Assembly (NCBI RefSeq): GCF_000337775.1
Contig: NZ_AOLQ01000042.1
Coordinates: 124,001-188,000, forward strand
Origin: Haloarcula vallismortis ATCC 29715
Lineage (GTDB): Archaea > Halobacteriota > Halobacteria > Halobacteriales > Haloarculaceae
DNA: 64,000 nt
Direction of reading: 5' to 3'
In this document: piece after piece, positions 36,644 through 45,375 of the stretch
Layout of the letters: every line of letters starts with the position of its first letter
Position numbering within the stretch: the first letter of the stretch is position 1
Notes under the pieces: model-generated
Database searches by the model: none
Told to the model about the DNA's origin: nothing
Seen by the model: only the letters and a program-made list of their open reading frames with translations
Position numbers and translations under genes: made by a program

Positions 36644-36656
36644 AAAAAACGAAAAA
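36644..36656 (-). terminator. Double oligo-T tract after psmB
   Basis: On the minus strand T5 and T6 runs separated by CG lie 27 bases beyond the psmB stop. This is a likely archaeal terminator between the convergent uspA and psmB genes. Confidence 0.5.
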
Positions 36657-36682
36657 CCGTACCAACCACCGACGTGGCCGGG

Positions 36683-37375
36683 TTACTCTGCGGACTCGTA
36701 GTCGTCGAAGGCGTCGATCTCGACGCCCTCGTCGGTGATTTCTGCGAGCACAACACCGTTGCCGGACCCGGTATCACGCTCAGCCGCGGCGTTGACGGCG
36801 CGAATCGCCAGGTCACGAGCCTCGGAGAGGCTCATCTCGGGGTCGTACTGCCCCTCGATGGTCCCCGTTGCGACCATGGTCCCGGAGCCGGTGACGGTGT
36901 AGTCGTCTTCGAGTACACCACCGGCGGGGTCGACACTGTAGACGTGGCTGCCCTCTTCGTCGACGCCGCCGACGATTGGGTTGATGGCGAAGTACGGGCC
37001 GCCGCGGGCGAAGTTACCCGCGAGTGTCGCCAGCGCGTGAATCGAGAGCGGCTCGTCGCGGCGGACCTCGTAGAGGTCGGCCTCCGCGCGCAGCGAGCGG
37101 ATGAACGACTGTGCCCCGCCGACGCTACCGACCAGCGTCATCGCAGCCGTCGGGTGAATCTGCTCGACCTTCTGGACCTGCTTGTTCGAGACGAAGCGGC
37201 CGCCCAGCGAGGCACGCCGGTCCGTCGCGATGATGACGCCGTTCTCCGTCGAGAGACCGACGGTTGTCGTGCCGGTCTTGACGACGTTCTCCTCGTCGCG
37301 ACCGCCATCCTCGTTCGGCAACGTGCCGACTTCGGGTTCGTACGCGTCGGTCAGTCGGTTGTCAGGGTCGTACAT
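36683..37375 (-). CDS. psmB: Proteasome beta subunit
   Basis: The catalytic subunit of the 20S proteasome, 230 aa. A 35-residue propeptide ends at KTG before TTTVGLS; Thr36 becomes the nucleophile after self-cleavage. Asp17 (mature numbering, TDRRAS) and the Lys near position 33-34 are kept. The start overlaps the psmA stop by one base (TAATG), so alpha and beta are co-translated. Confidence 0.97.
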   Translation of the reverse strand: MYDPDNRLTDAYEPEVGTLPNEDGGRDEENVVKTGTTTVGLSTENGVIIATDRRASLGGRFVSNKQVQKVEQIHPTAAMTLVGSVGGAQSFIRSLRAEADLYEVRRDEPLSIHALATLAGNFARGGPYFAINPIVGGVDEEGSHVYSVDPAGGVLEDDYTVTGSGTMVATGTIEGQYDPEMSLSEARDLAIRAVNAAAERDTGSGNGVVLAEITDEGVEIDAFDDYESAE

Positions 37376-38109
37376 TATTCCTCACCTCCGAGCTCGAACT
37401 CTTCGAGCCGCTCGGCGATGTCGTCCTCAGCGAGCTTTTCGAACTGCTCGCTTTCCACGTCAATGGTAGCGATGTCGACACCGGTCGCGTCGAGGCCGTC
37501 CTCGTTGACCGAGGCCAGCGCCCGGAGCGCGAGTTCGATGCCGCCTTCGAGGTCCATCTCCTCGGCGTACTCGTCTTCGAGGAACGACTGGATGTCCTCG
37601 CGGGAGCCGCCGATTGCGACGGCCTGCCACTCGTAGGGCGTCCCCGAGGGGTCTGTCTCGAACAGCCGGGGTTCGCCGTCTTCGATACCGGCGACCAGCA
37701 GCGCAACACCGAACGGGCGTGCGCCACCCGTCTGGGTGTACTGCTGGATGTAGTCCGTGATCTCCTTCGTCAGCGACTCGACGGAGGCCGGCTCGTCGTA
37801 GCGCAGGCGGTTGACCTGGGACTGCCGGCGCGCCACGTCGATAAGCTGGCGGGCATCGGCGACGTGGCCCGCGCTGGCGACGCCGACGTGGGAGTCGATC
37901 TCGTGGATCTTCTCGATGCTGTCGCGCTCGATGAGCGGCGACCGGGCGTGGCGATCCGCAGCGATGACCACGCCGTCTTTGGTGCGGACCCCCACGCTGG
38001 CGGTTCCGCGCTTGACGGCTTCTCGTGCGTACTCGACCTGATAGAGGCGTCCGTCCGGGGAGAAGATGGTAATCCCGCGGTCGTAGGCCTGTTGTTCGTT
38101 TCCTTGCAT
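37375..38109 (-). CDS. psmA: Proteasome alpha subunit
   Basis: Encodes 244 residues. The N-terminal YDRGITIFSPDGRLYQVEYA is the alpha-subunit gate signature. It forms the outer rings that dock PAN/Cdc48 ATPases. The C-terminus is acidic and ends ELGGEE rather than with a special motif. First in the psmA-psmB operon; TATA at 38150-38157. Confidence 0.97.
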   Translation of the reverse strand: MQGNEQQAYDRGITIFSPDGRLYQVEYAREAVKRGTASVGVRTKDGVVIAADRHARSPLIERDSIEKIHEIDSHVGVASAGHVADARQLIDVARRQSQVNRLRYDEPASVESLTKEITDYIQQYTQTGGARPFGVALLVAGIEDGEPRLFETDPSGTPYEWQAVAIGGSREDIQSFLEDEYAEEMDLEGGIELALRALASVNEDGLDATGVDIATIDVESEQFEKLAEDDIAERLEEFELGGEE

Positions 38110-38149
38110 GATGTATCGTTTTGTTCTTCACCTGAGGTTAGGGTTGCTC

Positions 38150-38157
38150 TTATATAA
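38150..38157 (-). promoter_or_regulatory. TATA box of psmA-psmB
   Basis: TTATATAA lies 41-48 bases before the psmA start, giving a short leader of about 20 bases. Confidence 0.55.
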
Positions 38158-38178
38158 CCGTATCGCGGGCCGCTGCCC

Positions 38179-38517
38179 TCAGAACAGCGGCAGGTCGCCG
38201 GTGACGCGGTCCACCAGCTCGTCCTCGGCGGGACCGACGGCGAGTGCCGTGACGGTTCCCGGGTCGAGCTGTGTGTGGCCGGCGTCCCGGACGACCGCAT
38301 GCGGCAGGCCTTCGCGCTCGGCGACGTCCGCGAGTTCGAACAGTTCGGACTCGCTGGCGGCTTTCAGGACGACCTTCTTCTGCCCCGCACCCTTCCAGGC
38401 TTTGCGGGGTTTCGGGCCGGCGTCCTCGTAGGCCGACAGCGAGGCGTGGGCAACCTGGGCGGCGAGCTTGCCCTCGCCCATGCCGATGTCGGCCCGCGCG
38501 ACGATAGCCTGCTTCAT
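38179..38517 (-). CDS. pth: Peptidyl-tRNA hydrolase (Pth2 family)
   Basis: Encodes 112 residues, the normal archaeal/eukaryotic Pth2 length. [20 protein letters not shown], then [13 protein letters not shown] and [24 protein letters not shown] match the family. It frees tRNA from stalled peptidyl-tRNA. The start at 38517 is used instead of 38589, because the upstream 24 codons do not look conserved. Confidence 0.96.
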   Translation of the reverse strand: MKQAIVARADIGMGEGKLAAQVAHASLSAYEDAGPKPRKAWKGAGQKKVVLKAASESELFELADVAEREGLPHAVVRDAGHTQLDPGTVTALAVGPAEDELVDRVTGDLPLF

Positions 38518-38594
38518 ATGCCTACATGGCCACCCGTACTTAAACTCCCGTCGGACTCCCTCCACGGTTGCACATACCATAGAGTACATACGCC

Positions 38595-39338
38595 GTGGCC
38601 GAGCACACCCCGGAGATGCCCTCCAGCATCCGAACGTTCCTCCTGCGACCGGGCGACTTCTTCGAACAGCGCCGAGACCGACTCGGTGGGGTCCGTGGCG
38701 GCGGCCTCGCCCTCGGTATCGCCGTCGCCGTAACAGCCGTTCTCGGCGTCGCGCTCCGCCTGTTTACCGCCCAGTTCACCGGCACTGTCGAGGTAGACAA
38801 CCCCGCACGGCCGCCGGACCAGATGTGCGAAGACGGTGGTATCGGCGAAATAACCGTGTCTGGCTGTGACCAACCGGCGACAAGAACGGTCGAAATCGGG
38901 TCGCTCGTCTGGGACCAGGCGACCGAGGTCCTCCCGGGGCTGTTCATCGGCCTTGTGGTCGTCTGGATCGGACTAGTTGTCCTCCTGTACGTCGGCGCAA
39001 AGCTGGCCGGTGGCTCCGGCCGGTTCGGGGAGACGGCGGAGGTCACTGCCTGGGGGCTGCTCCCGTCCGTCGCCGGCGTTGCCATCGGCGGTGCCGCACT
39101 CGTCTTGTTCGCTGCCAACACCGACCTTTCCGCGTCTTCACCGGAGATGCTGCTCGAACAGGTGCGGAGCCTGCAGAACGGCCTCTCCGGGCTCGTGTTC
39201 CTCGCGATACAGGTCGGGACCGCAGCCTGGCAAGCGTACGTCTGGGCTGGCGGCCTCCGAGTCATCCACGAGATCAGCAGATACGCGGCGGTCGCCGTCG
39301 CCGTCATCGCCGCGACGCTGCCCGTGGTCCTCTCCTGA
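38595..39338 (+). CDS. Yip1-domain-like membrane protein
   Basis: Encodes 247 residues. A short N-terminal cytoplasmic part ([18 protein letters not shown]) precedes about five hydrophobic helices, as in Yip1/YIP family proteins of haloarchaea. The start is GTG at 38595; an ATG seven codons later (38616) is the alternative. An outer loop of about 40 residues with two Cys (MCEDGG, SGCDQ) lies after helix 1. Function unknown. Confidence 0.82.
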   Translation: MAEHTPEMPSSIRTFLLRPGDFFEQRRDRLGGVRGGGLALGIAVAVTAVLGVALRLFTAQFTGTVEVDNPARPPDQMCEDGGIGEITVSGCDQPATRTVEIGSLVWDQATEVLPGLFIGLVVVWIGLVVLLYVGAKLAGGSGRFGETAEVTAWGLLPSVAGVAIGGAALVLFAANTDLSASSPEMLLEQVRSLQNGLSGLVFLAIQVGTAAWQAYVWAGGLRVIHEISRYAAVAVAVIAATLPVVLS

Positions 39339-39379
39339 GAATCGGGGAGTTTAGGCTTCCGGCCGCACACGCCACTCTC

Positions 39380-39967
39380 ATGATACTCTCAGATGCGGAT
39401 ATTCTCCGGCGACTGGAACAGGGTGACCTCGTCGTCGAACCGCTCGACGACCCGGACATCCAGATCCAGCCGGCCAGCGTGGACCTCCGACTCGGCCGGG
39501 AGTTCCTGGAGTTCCAGCACGCCAACATCCCCTGTATTCACCCGAATTCCGAAGACGAAGTCGCCGACTACGTCGAGGAAACCGTCATCGAGGAGGGTGG
39601 GGAGTTCATCCTCCACCCCGGCGACTTCGTGCTGGGGACGACCCACGAGCGCGTCGCCATCCCCGACGACCTCATCGCCCACGTCGAGGGCCGCTCGTCG
39701 CTGGGACGGCTTGCGATTGTGGTCCACGCAACGGCCGGCCTGTGTGACCCCGGCTACGAGGGCCAGATCACGCTTGAACTATCGAACCTCGGCACCGCGC
39801 CGGTCGCACTGACGCCCGGCATGCGAATTTCGCAGCTAACGTTCACAGAACTCAAGACGCCTGCTGACCGGCCGTATGGGGCCGAGCGCGGCTCGAAGTA
39901 CCAAGGTCAGTCCGGGCCGCAAGCGAGCAAGATACAGGGAGACAGAGAATTCGGAGGCGACCAGTAG
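39380..39967 (+). CDS. dcd: dCTP deaminase
   Basis: Encodes 195 residues. Converts dCTP to dUTP for dTTP synthesis. The motif [18 protein letters not shown], then [15 protein letters not shown] contains the catalytic Glu, and the Ser/Arg of GRSSLGR bind phosphate. [11 protein letters not shown] is the typical N-terminal block. Directly followed without a gap by an HTH-ThiN gene and a methyltransferase gene, an odd combination. Confidence 0.96.
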   Translation: MILSDADILRRLEQGDLVVEPLDDPDIQIQPASVDLRLGREFLEFQHANIPCIHPNSEDEVADYVEETVIEEGGEFILHPGDFVLGTTHERVAIPDDLIAHVEGRSSLGRLAIVVHATAGLCDPGYEGQITLELSNLGTAPVALTPGMRISQLTFTELKTPADRPYGAERGSKYQGQSGPQASKIQGDREFGGDQ

Positions 39968-40864
39968 ATGCGGTTCATCGAGGAGATCGTCGTCGACGAC
40001 TTCCTGCCGACGTTTCGCTCGCTGCTGGCCGACGCCCTCAGGGAGCGCGGGCTGACGCAGTCCGAAGTCGCGGACCTGCTCGGCATCAGCCAGAGCGCGG
40101 TCTCGAAGTACGTCCACGGCGACGTGGCGCGCCACGACGACCTGCTGGCCCATCGCGGACTAGAGGAGCTGGTCGAGCGGCTGGCTGACGGGCTGGCAGA
40201 CGGCGATATGAGTCCCGTCCAGGCGCTGGTCGAAACGGAGGTGTTCATCCGCGAACTCGAACATGGCGGCGTGCTCGCGCAGTTACACGAGGACGCGGTC
40301 CCGGAACTCGGCGACTACGACGACGAGTTCGCCGTCCACGACCCGGACTCACAGCTCCGGTCGGCCGAGCGGACGCTCGCCTCGGTGCGGCGCGGACTCA
40401 GCGTGCTCGAAAACACCAGCGGGTTCGCGACGCTCATTCCGGCGGTCGGGTCGAACCTCGTCCAGTGTCTCCCCGACGCCGACAGCATCGAGGACGTGGC
40501 CGCCGTTCCGGGGCGAATTCTCGACGTGAAAGGACGGGCAACGATTCCGGCAGACCCGGAGTTCGGCGTCAGCGAGCACGTCGCGACGCTGCTGCTTGCG
40601 GCGCGGGCCGCTGGGAGCGACGCCCGCGCCGTGTTGAACGTCCGGTACGACGACGGTGTCGTGAGGGCGTTGCAAGATGCGGGTCGGACCGTCGTCGAGT
40701 TCGACGCGGAAGAGAGCGTCGAGCCGGCTGTCGCGGCCGCAATGGCTGACGACCCAGCGGCCGACGTGCTGTATCACACCGGCGCGATGGGAATCGAGCC
40801 GGTCGTGTACCTGCTCGGGGACGACGCTGTGTCGGTCGCCGAAACGGCCCGCGAGATCCTGTGA
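39968..40864 (+). CDS. Second HTH-ThiN protein, ThiR paralogue
   Basis: Encodes 298 residues. HTH at about 28-52 (GLTQSEVADLLGISQSAVSK), middle segment, and ThiN domain with VPGRILDVKGRA and DPEFGVSEHVA, as in ThiR at 31963. Unlike ThiR it has no Cys in the middle segment where ThiR has GCDLC. It starts at the base after the dcd stop and overlaps the methyltransferase by 4 bases. It may respond to a different phosphorylated ligand. Function inferred only. Confidence 0.88.
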   Translation: MRFIEEIVVDDFLPTFRSLLADALRERGLTQSEVADLLGISQSAVSKYVHGDVARHDDLLAHRGLEELVERLADGLADGDMSPVQALVETEVFIRELEHGGVLAQLHEDAVPELGDYDDEFAVHDPDSQLRSAERTLASVRRGLSVLENTSGFATLIPAVGSNLVQCLPDADSIEDVAAVPGRILDVKGRATIPADPEFGVSEHVATLLLAARAAGSDARAVLNVRYDDGVVRALQDAGRTVVEFDAEESVEPAVAAAMADDPAADVLYHTGAMGIEPVVYLLGDDAVSVAETAREIL

Positions 40865-41511
40865 CAGACGCGCAATCCTTCTACGGCCGGTGGGCGCGGG
40901 TGTACGACTGGGTAGCGAATGCCCCCGGTGTGTCGTCCTGGCGAGAACAGGCGGCGGACTCGCTGGCGCTCGCGCCCGGCGACAGCGTCGTCGAGATGGG
41001 CTGTGGCACGGGTGCAAACGTGGCCCACCTCCGGGAGCGAGTTGGCTCGCCGGGTCGGGTCGTCGGCATCGACGTAACCAGAGCGATGCTCGACCGCGCA
41101 CGCGACCGCTCCGTGCGGACAGGCAAAACCGTCCACTACGTACAGGCCGACGCCGCCCGACCGCCTGTTCGAGAGGCGGACGCCGTGCTGGCGACGTTCG
41201 TCGCCGGCATCTTTGAGGACCCCGCAGCGGCCGTCGATGCATGGTGTGACAGTGTCGTCCCCGGTGGCCGCGTCGCGCTGCTGAACTTCCAGCGGAGCCC
41301 CAGCGCCCTCGCCGCGCCGCTGAATCTTGCCTTCGAAGCGTTTGTCAGGCTGTCCGCGCCGGGAACGCGGCTCTCGACGCAGTCACACGCCAGCGCGTTC
41401 GAGCGGCGAGTACGGGCAGCCCGCGAGCGCCTGACAGCGCGGACGGTGGACCGACGATACGAGACCTTCGCCGGGGGGTACCTCGGTCTGCTGAGCGGGA
41501 CCGTCCAGTAA
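40861..41511 (+). CDS. Class I SAM-dependent methyltransferase
   Basis: Encodes 216 residues. SAM motif I is VVEMGCGTGANVAHL (about 43-57), with acidic RVVGIDVTRAML following and the VQADAARPPVREADAV segment. It resembles the UbiE/Ubie-like small-molecule family. It starts with GTG overlapping the HTH-ThiN stop by 4 bases. The target is unknown. Confidence 0.85.
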   Translation: MTDAQSFYGRWARVYDWVANAPGVSSWREQAADSLALAPGDSVVEMGCGTGANVAHLRERVGSPGRVVGIDVTRAMLDRARDRSVRTGKTVHYVQADAARPPVREADAVLATFVAGIFEDPAAAVDAWCDSVVPGGRVALLNFQRSPSALAAPLNLAFEAFVRLSAPGTRLSTQSHASAFERRVRAARERLTARTVDRRYETFAGGYLGLLSGTVQ

Positions 41512-41532
41512 CGGAACTACTGGGGCGAACCG

Positions 41533-42294
41533 TTATGGCCGATACCGTTCGGCGTGTGCCGGACAGAACTCGGGCCCCCGTAGCTGAGCCGCGACGACGC
41601 CAGGCTGGCGGTGGGGGTTGTGGAGCCGGCATGTTTCCTCGTCGCAGAACGCGTCTCCGGTGTCGAGGTAGTGGTAGGCCTGCAGCACGTACCCCTTGAT
41701 AGCCTCGGTCGTCCGCGGGTCGCGTTCAACGAGAAACTCGCCTTCGACTTCGTTTTCGAGCACTTCTCGAGGCGGTGCCCCGCCGCCGAGCAGGGCGTGT
41801 TTCTGCTGTTCCTTGTAGTACTGTTCGGGCTTTGCGGGGGCCTCGTAGAGACCCGGCACCGAGACGACTGCGGGCTGGCCGAGGACGTTCACGCGCTTGT
41901 GCCAGCGACCGTCGTGGTCGCCCCACGTCCCGACGACGCGGTCCAGCAGCGGCACGTGGAGGTGGTCCAGCGACCGGTCGGACTCGGGGAGTCGCTCGTG
42001 GAGCGCCCGCTGGACCGCTAGCCCGTCGTAGATGACACCGCCGGCCCGTTCGGGCGACTCCAGTGCTCGCTCTTCGTAGCGAACGATACCTAGCATCGTG
42101 TTTCCGGTCTCCCGGTCGTACGGCGAGAGTACCCGCGCCTTGGCGAACGACTCCGCCAGCTCCGAATCGCCGTGCAGCGAGAGAAACCGGTCTTGCACCG
42201 AGACGGTAGCCTCGACCCGCGCGTCAAGCCAATCGGCGATAGCGTCCGCGTCGACGACCGCCGTCGGGGCGCGGTACAGCGTGACGGACTCCAT
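41533..42294 (-). CDS. DUF6775-type protein, archaemetzincin-like remnant
   Basis: Encodes 253 residues. MESVTLYRAPTAVVDADAIA at the start, ETGNTMLGIVRYEERAL in the middle, and near the C-terminus FCDEETCRL followed by EFCPAHAERY. The Cys-x4-Cys ... Cys-x2-His pattern recalls the second zinc site of archaemetzincins (Cys-x4-Cys ... Cys-x2-Cys). The expected HExxH helix is not there: the matching part reads QAYHYLDTGDAF. The family name is from memory of haloarchaeal annotation; catalytic status is doubtful. Convergent with the methyltransferase gene. Confidence 0.75.
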   Translation of the reverse strand: MESVTLYRAPTAVVDADAIADWLDARVEATVSVQDRFLSLHGDSELAESFAKARVLSPYDRETGNTMLGIVRYEERALESPERAGGVIYDGLAVQRALHERLPESDRSLDHLHVPLLDRVVGTWGDHDGRWHKRVNVLGQPAVVSVPGLYEAPAKPEQYYKEQQKHALLGGGAPPREVLENEVEGEFLVERDPRTTEAIKGYVLQAYHYLDTGDAFCDEETCRLHNPHRQPGVVAAQLRGPEFCPAHAERYRP

Positions 42295-42388
42295 TGTATT
42301 TGCCAGTGGTATTGGCGGGTAATACCAGTTATGTCTCGGCGGTTCACAGCCGATGAGGGTATCGAGTCGATGAACTGGCTTGGTCTGC

Positions 42389-43576
42389 TCAGATATCGCC
42401 GGTGATGATGTCAGCGACTCGCTGCCGGTCGAACAGTTCGTCTTCGGTGAATATGTCCGGGTAGATACGCTGGGCGGCCAGTTCAGTCTGGAACAGGTTG
42501 ATAATCGGTCCCTGATCGAGGTAGCCACCGCGGTGTATCGCGTTTTCCTGAACCGCTGTGATCTCACTCGCGACCGAGTCGTTTCGCAGCGTTTCGACGA
42601 CGGATTCCTGGAACTCCTCGTCTGTTTTCTGTTCCTGCCCCCGCACGATGAGGGCGTCAGGGTCGACTTCAAGCAGCGTTTCGAGGTCCATTGTCGACCC
42701 GTCACCCGAGTAGTTAGCTACGTCTGAGCCCGCGAAGGCGTCCCGCAGACCGAGGTCACGGAACTGCTTCTTACTGACGCCGCCCTCGTAAAGTCGATAC
42801 GGGTAGAACGCAGTGACGGATTCGTCAGCGGGGTACACAAGGAGCGACCGCGGACGCTCCGACTCCGATGGGAGCCGCTCGGTGATGTTGCCGATGAACT
42901 CCTCATGGAGGCTGTCGAACGCCGCAAACCGGTCGGTCGCTTGGAACACCTGTGCGATCTTCTCGAAGGCCTCGTACAGCGTGTAATACCGGTAGTTTTG
43001 GTGCCAGTCGTCACTACGCCGACGGATGAAATTCCCGAAAAAGGGGGCAACGTTTTCGGCGATTTCCTCGACATCTGCCTCGTCCCACCCGTACCAGTGA
43101 ATGAGTTGGTTCGGCTCCATGAGATGGAGGTCCGCGTCTAGCGCGTAGAACCGCTCCTTGTCGACGCTGTCACTTTGATACAGCGTCGTGACCGCGTCAG
43201 GGTCGTAGGTGATACCGGGGAGTTCCTCGTAGAAGTGCGTCGCGTATCGGTAGGGGAGTTGCGTCCCGAGTGTCTGGCCCGCGCCAAGCGCAAATCCCAT
43301 ATCGGCGTAACTTCCCAGGAGCGCAACCCAGGTCTCTGGCGGCCCATCGAACTGGACCTCCCCCATGGGTTCCATAGAAACGGTGTACGTGTCACCCGTC
43401 ACCGTTCCAGGAGTTGACTCTGTGCTCGGTTCAGCGGCCGCTCCGGACTCCGTCGCTTGAGTGTCAGTCGTCGTATCCTCCGAGCTGGCAGAACAGCCAG
43501 CCAGTACACCAGCGAGAACTGCTGCCCCTCCGCCTTCGAGATACGTCCGTCGTGTCAGTCGTTGCTCATCTGTCAT
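42389..43576 (-). CDS. Iron-type ABC transporter substrate-binding lipoprotein
   Basis: Encodes 395 residues. The N-terminus MTDEQRLTRRTYLEGGGAAV carries a twin arginine, and LAGC is the lipobox. The body has the FepB/BtuF-type helical backbone: PETWVALLGSYADMGFAL, and DPDALIVRGQEQK. It would deliver iron-siderophore or heme to a permease that is not adjacent. Its promoter carries two DtxR-like operators, supporting iron control. Confidence 0.88.
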   Translation of the reverse strand: MTDEQRLTRRTYLEGGGAAVLAGVLAGCSASSEDTTTDTQATESGAAAEPSTESTPGTVTGDTYTVSMEPMGEVQFDGPPETWVALLGSYADMGFALGAGQTLGTQLPYRYATHFYEELPGITYDPDAVTTLYQSDSVDKERFYALDADLHLMEPNQLIHWYGWDEADVEEIAENVAPFFGNFIRRRSDDWHQNYRYYTLYEAFEKIAQVFQATDRFAAFDSLHEEFIGNITERLPSESERPRSLLVYPADESVTAFYPYRLYEGGVSKKQFRDLGLRDAFAGSDVANYSGDGSTMDLETLLEVDPDALIVRGQEQKTDEEFQESVVETLRNDSVASEITAVQENAIHRGGYLDQGPIINLFQTELAAQRIYPDIFTEDELFDRQRVADIITGDI

Positions 43577-43584
43577 AGACTAGT

Positions 43585-43602
43585 TTTTAGGCCAGTCTAA
43601 AA
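43585..43602 (-). promoter_or_regulatory. DtxR-like operator 1, downstream of the TATA box
   Basis: TTTTAG, GCCAGT, CTAAAA: dyad with the TTAGG...CTAA theme of DtxR/IdeR sites. It lies between the TATA box and the start codon, so binding would block the start site. Confidence 0.7.
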
Positions 43603-43611
43603 GTATATAAA
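43603..43611 (-). promoter_or_regulatory. TATA box of the iron-type binding protein gene
   Basis: Minus-strand TTTATATAC, bracketed by two dyads and 27-35 bases from the start codon at 43576, giving a near-leaderless transcript. Confidence 0.65.
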
Positions 43612-43619
43612 CGTTATTA

Positions 43620-43635
43620 TTTAGGTATACCTAAA
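43620..43635 (-). promoter_or_regulatory. DtxR-like operator 2, upstream of the TATA box
   Basis: TTTAGGTATACCTAAA, a perfect 16-base palindrome. It matches the TTAGG...CCTAA core of DtxR/IdeR-family iron repressor sites and covers the BRE region. Confidence 0.75.
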
Positions 43636-43732
43636 GTGCGCGCCATCAGGAAGGATAGAGGTCGTGAACTGACGCAGGAACAGGCTCGGAAGTCCTCGGC
43701 CAGCACTGCCTGTAGAAATTCTAGTGGGCGTG

Positions 43733-44221
43733 CTATGTCCCAGATTTATGCGGGAGCGCCGGCGGGTCCGCAGTGAGTGCGTCGATGCAATCGGTGACGG
43801 ACCATGTAGTCTCTCCATCGGTACACGGGTACACTCCAACCAGGTCGTCGTCCGCGTAGACGGCGACAGCTATCATCGGGAGTCGGAGCACCTCCGTACT
43901 GCCGCCGACCAGTAGCGACGAGGTCCGCGTCTCGAAGGGTGGTCGGAGACTCAGTCCCCGTTCAGTCGCCCATTGTTCGTATCTGTCGACGGTCGCAAGC
44001 ACCTCGCCGTGCTCGTTCCGCTGGGACACGGGAATTTCCTCGGGCCACGTCTGGATATCGAAGTCGTCGATAACTCCCGTTGCGGCGAGTTCTGTGAACC
44101 GGTCGATGGCTGTCGTTCGGGGGCCACAGACCGGCCGCCGGCTCCAGAGCTGGACCGCGAGCTCACGGGCGACTGGCTCTTCGGAGCCATGTTCGGTGGT
44201 CCGCTGCATCTCTTCAGACAT
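43733..44221 (-). CDS. Conserved haloarchaeal protein, function unknown
   Basis: Encodes 162 residues. RELAVQLWSRRPVCGPRTTA, later LSLRPPFETRTSSLLVG and GVYPCTDGETTWSVTDCIDAL are motifs I associate with a haloarchaeal-only family with no assigned role. It is soluble and acidic, with no signal peptide. The Met at 44221 is chosen over one 13 codons upstream. A perfect dyad TGATTG, G, CAATCA (44222-44234) abuts the start. Confidence 0.7.
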   Translation of the reverse strand: MSEEMQRTTEHGSEEPVARELAVQLWSRRPVCGPRTTAIDRFTELAATGVIDDFDIQTWPEEIPVSQRNEHGEVLATVDRYEQWATERGLSLRPPFETRTSSLLVGGSTEVLRLPMIAVAVYADDDLVGVYPCTDGETTWSVTDCIDALTADPPALPHKSGT

Positions 44222-44352
44222 TGATTGGCAATCACTAACATAACCATCGCACACTTGCATAATTGTTTGTATTAGTGCGATATTATGGATAGAATGAGTA
44301 GTAAAGTCGGGAGAAACTAGGCGTTTAAAAACTAGAGGGCCGCGAGAGGATT

Positions 44353-45288
44353 TCAGTCGTCAGCAGGGGAGGCCGCGTCGCGACTCGTGACATCGACCGG
44401 TTCGGCGTCGACTTCGAGCTCATCGAGCGCGACCTGCGCGGCGCGCTTGCCGGAGACGAGCATGGCACCGAACGTCGGGCCCATGCGCGGGAGGCCGTAG
44501 GTCGTCGCCGTCGCCATGCCGGTGACGACGAGGCCGTCGTGGGCGAGACCGGTGTGTTCGACAACGGCGTCCTCGCTCTCGCCGACCCACATCGAGTCGT
44601 GGCCGGGCGAGTCGTGGCCGGGCGCGCCGTAGGTGTCGTCGTCGGTCTGGTCCATGCCGCTGGCTTCGTCTTCGAGCCCCGGCGCGTTGAGGACGCCGCG
44701 CTCGTCGAGTTTCTTGACGGCCATCGCGTCGTGGCCAGTCGCGTCGATGACGAGGTCCGCCTCGACGGCGATGGGGTCGACACAGGTGATTTCGCGCGGG
44801 AGCGCATGGACCGGCGTCCAATTCATCACGATGCCGCCAACGCGGTGGTCTTCGCGGATGACGATGTCGGTGAACTCCGTCATGTTCTGCATCTTCGCGC
44901 CGGCGTCGCAGGCGGCCTTGATCAGCCCGGAGCAGGCTTCGGGCCCGTTGGCGACGTAGAGCCCCTCGCTGTCCTTGGACTGCTTGTGGTCGACCGCGAG
45001 TTCGTCGAGCACCTGCTGAGCCGGGTCACGCACTGTGACCTTGTTCATCAGGAAGCCGCCGAGCCAGAAGCCGCCGCCGAGGTAGTTGTTCTTCTCGACG
45101 ACCATCACCTGGACGCCGCGCTCGGCGAGTTCCTTCGCGGCCATCAGCCCCGACGGGCCGCCGCCGACGATGATGACATCGGAGTCCGAGAAGTCCATGA
45201 ACTCCTCGGTCCACTCCTGCCCGATGGCGCGTGTGACTTCCGCCTCGCCGACGTCGCTGAACTGTTCGAATGAGTCGGAATCGCTCAT
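44353..45288 (-). CDS. thi4: Thi4, thiamine thiazole synthase, suicide (Cys) type
   Basis: Encodes 311 residues. Makes the thiazole phosphate of thiamine from NAD and glycine. The FAD/NAD-type dinucleotide motif is [16 protein letters not shown], followed by [12 protein letters not shown]. Cys169 in [12 protein letters not shown] aligns with yeast THI4 Cys205, which donates its own sulfur and is inactivated, whereas methanogen enzymes have His there. The Met at 45288 is chosen over 45354. An ACCACC/GGTGGT dyad brackets the promoter. Confidence 0.93.
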   Translation of the reverse strand: MSDSDSFEQFSDVGEAEVTRAIGQEWTEEFMDFSDSDVIIVGGGPSGLMAAKELAERGVQVMVVEKNNYLGGGFWLGGFLMNKVTVRDPAQQVLDELAVDHKQSKDSEGLYVANGPEACSGLIKAACDAGAKMQNMTEFTDIVIREDHRVGGIVMNWTPVHALPREITCVDPIAVEADLVIDATGHDAMAVKKLDERGVLNAPGLEDEASGMDQTDDDTYGAPGHDSPGHDSMWVGESEDAVVEHTGLAHDGLVVTGMATATTYGLPRMGPTFGAMLVSGKRAAQVALDELEVDAEPVDVTSRDAASPADD

Positions 45289-45314
45289 ACCACCTAGTGA
45301 TATTTTGCGGTGGT
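45289..45314 (-). promoter_or_regulatory. ACCACC/GGTGGT dyad around the thi4 promoter
   Basis: ACCACC at 45289-45294 and GGTGGT at 45309-45314 flank the AT-rich AAAATATC (45299-45306, minus strand), immediately before the thi4 start. It is a possible operator, perhaps for ThiR, but it does not resemble the dyad before tenA. Confidence 0.4.
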
Positions 45315-45375
45315 ACATAGTCGTTCTGATGCAGAGACCGGTCGCTGCGCACACAGTATCGGGGGAGAGGAACCC

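Noticed and set aside
44222-44234. Dyad TGATTG-G-CAATCA next to a start codon
   Set aside because: Six-base arms with a one-base spacer are expected by chance several times per window; no second copy was found nearby, so it is not listed as an operator.
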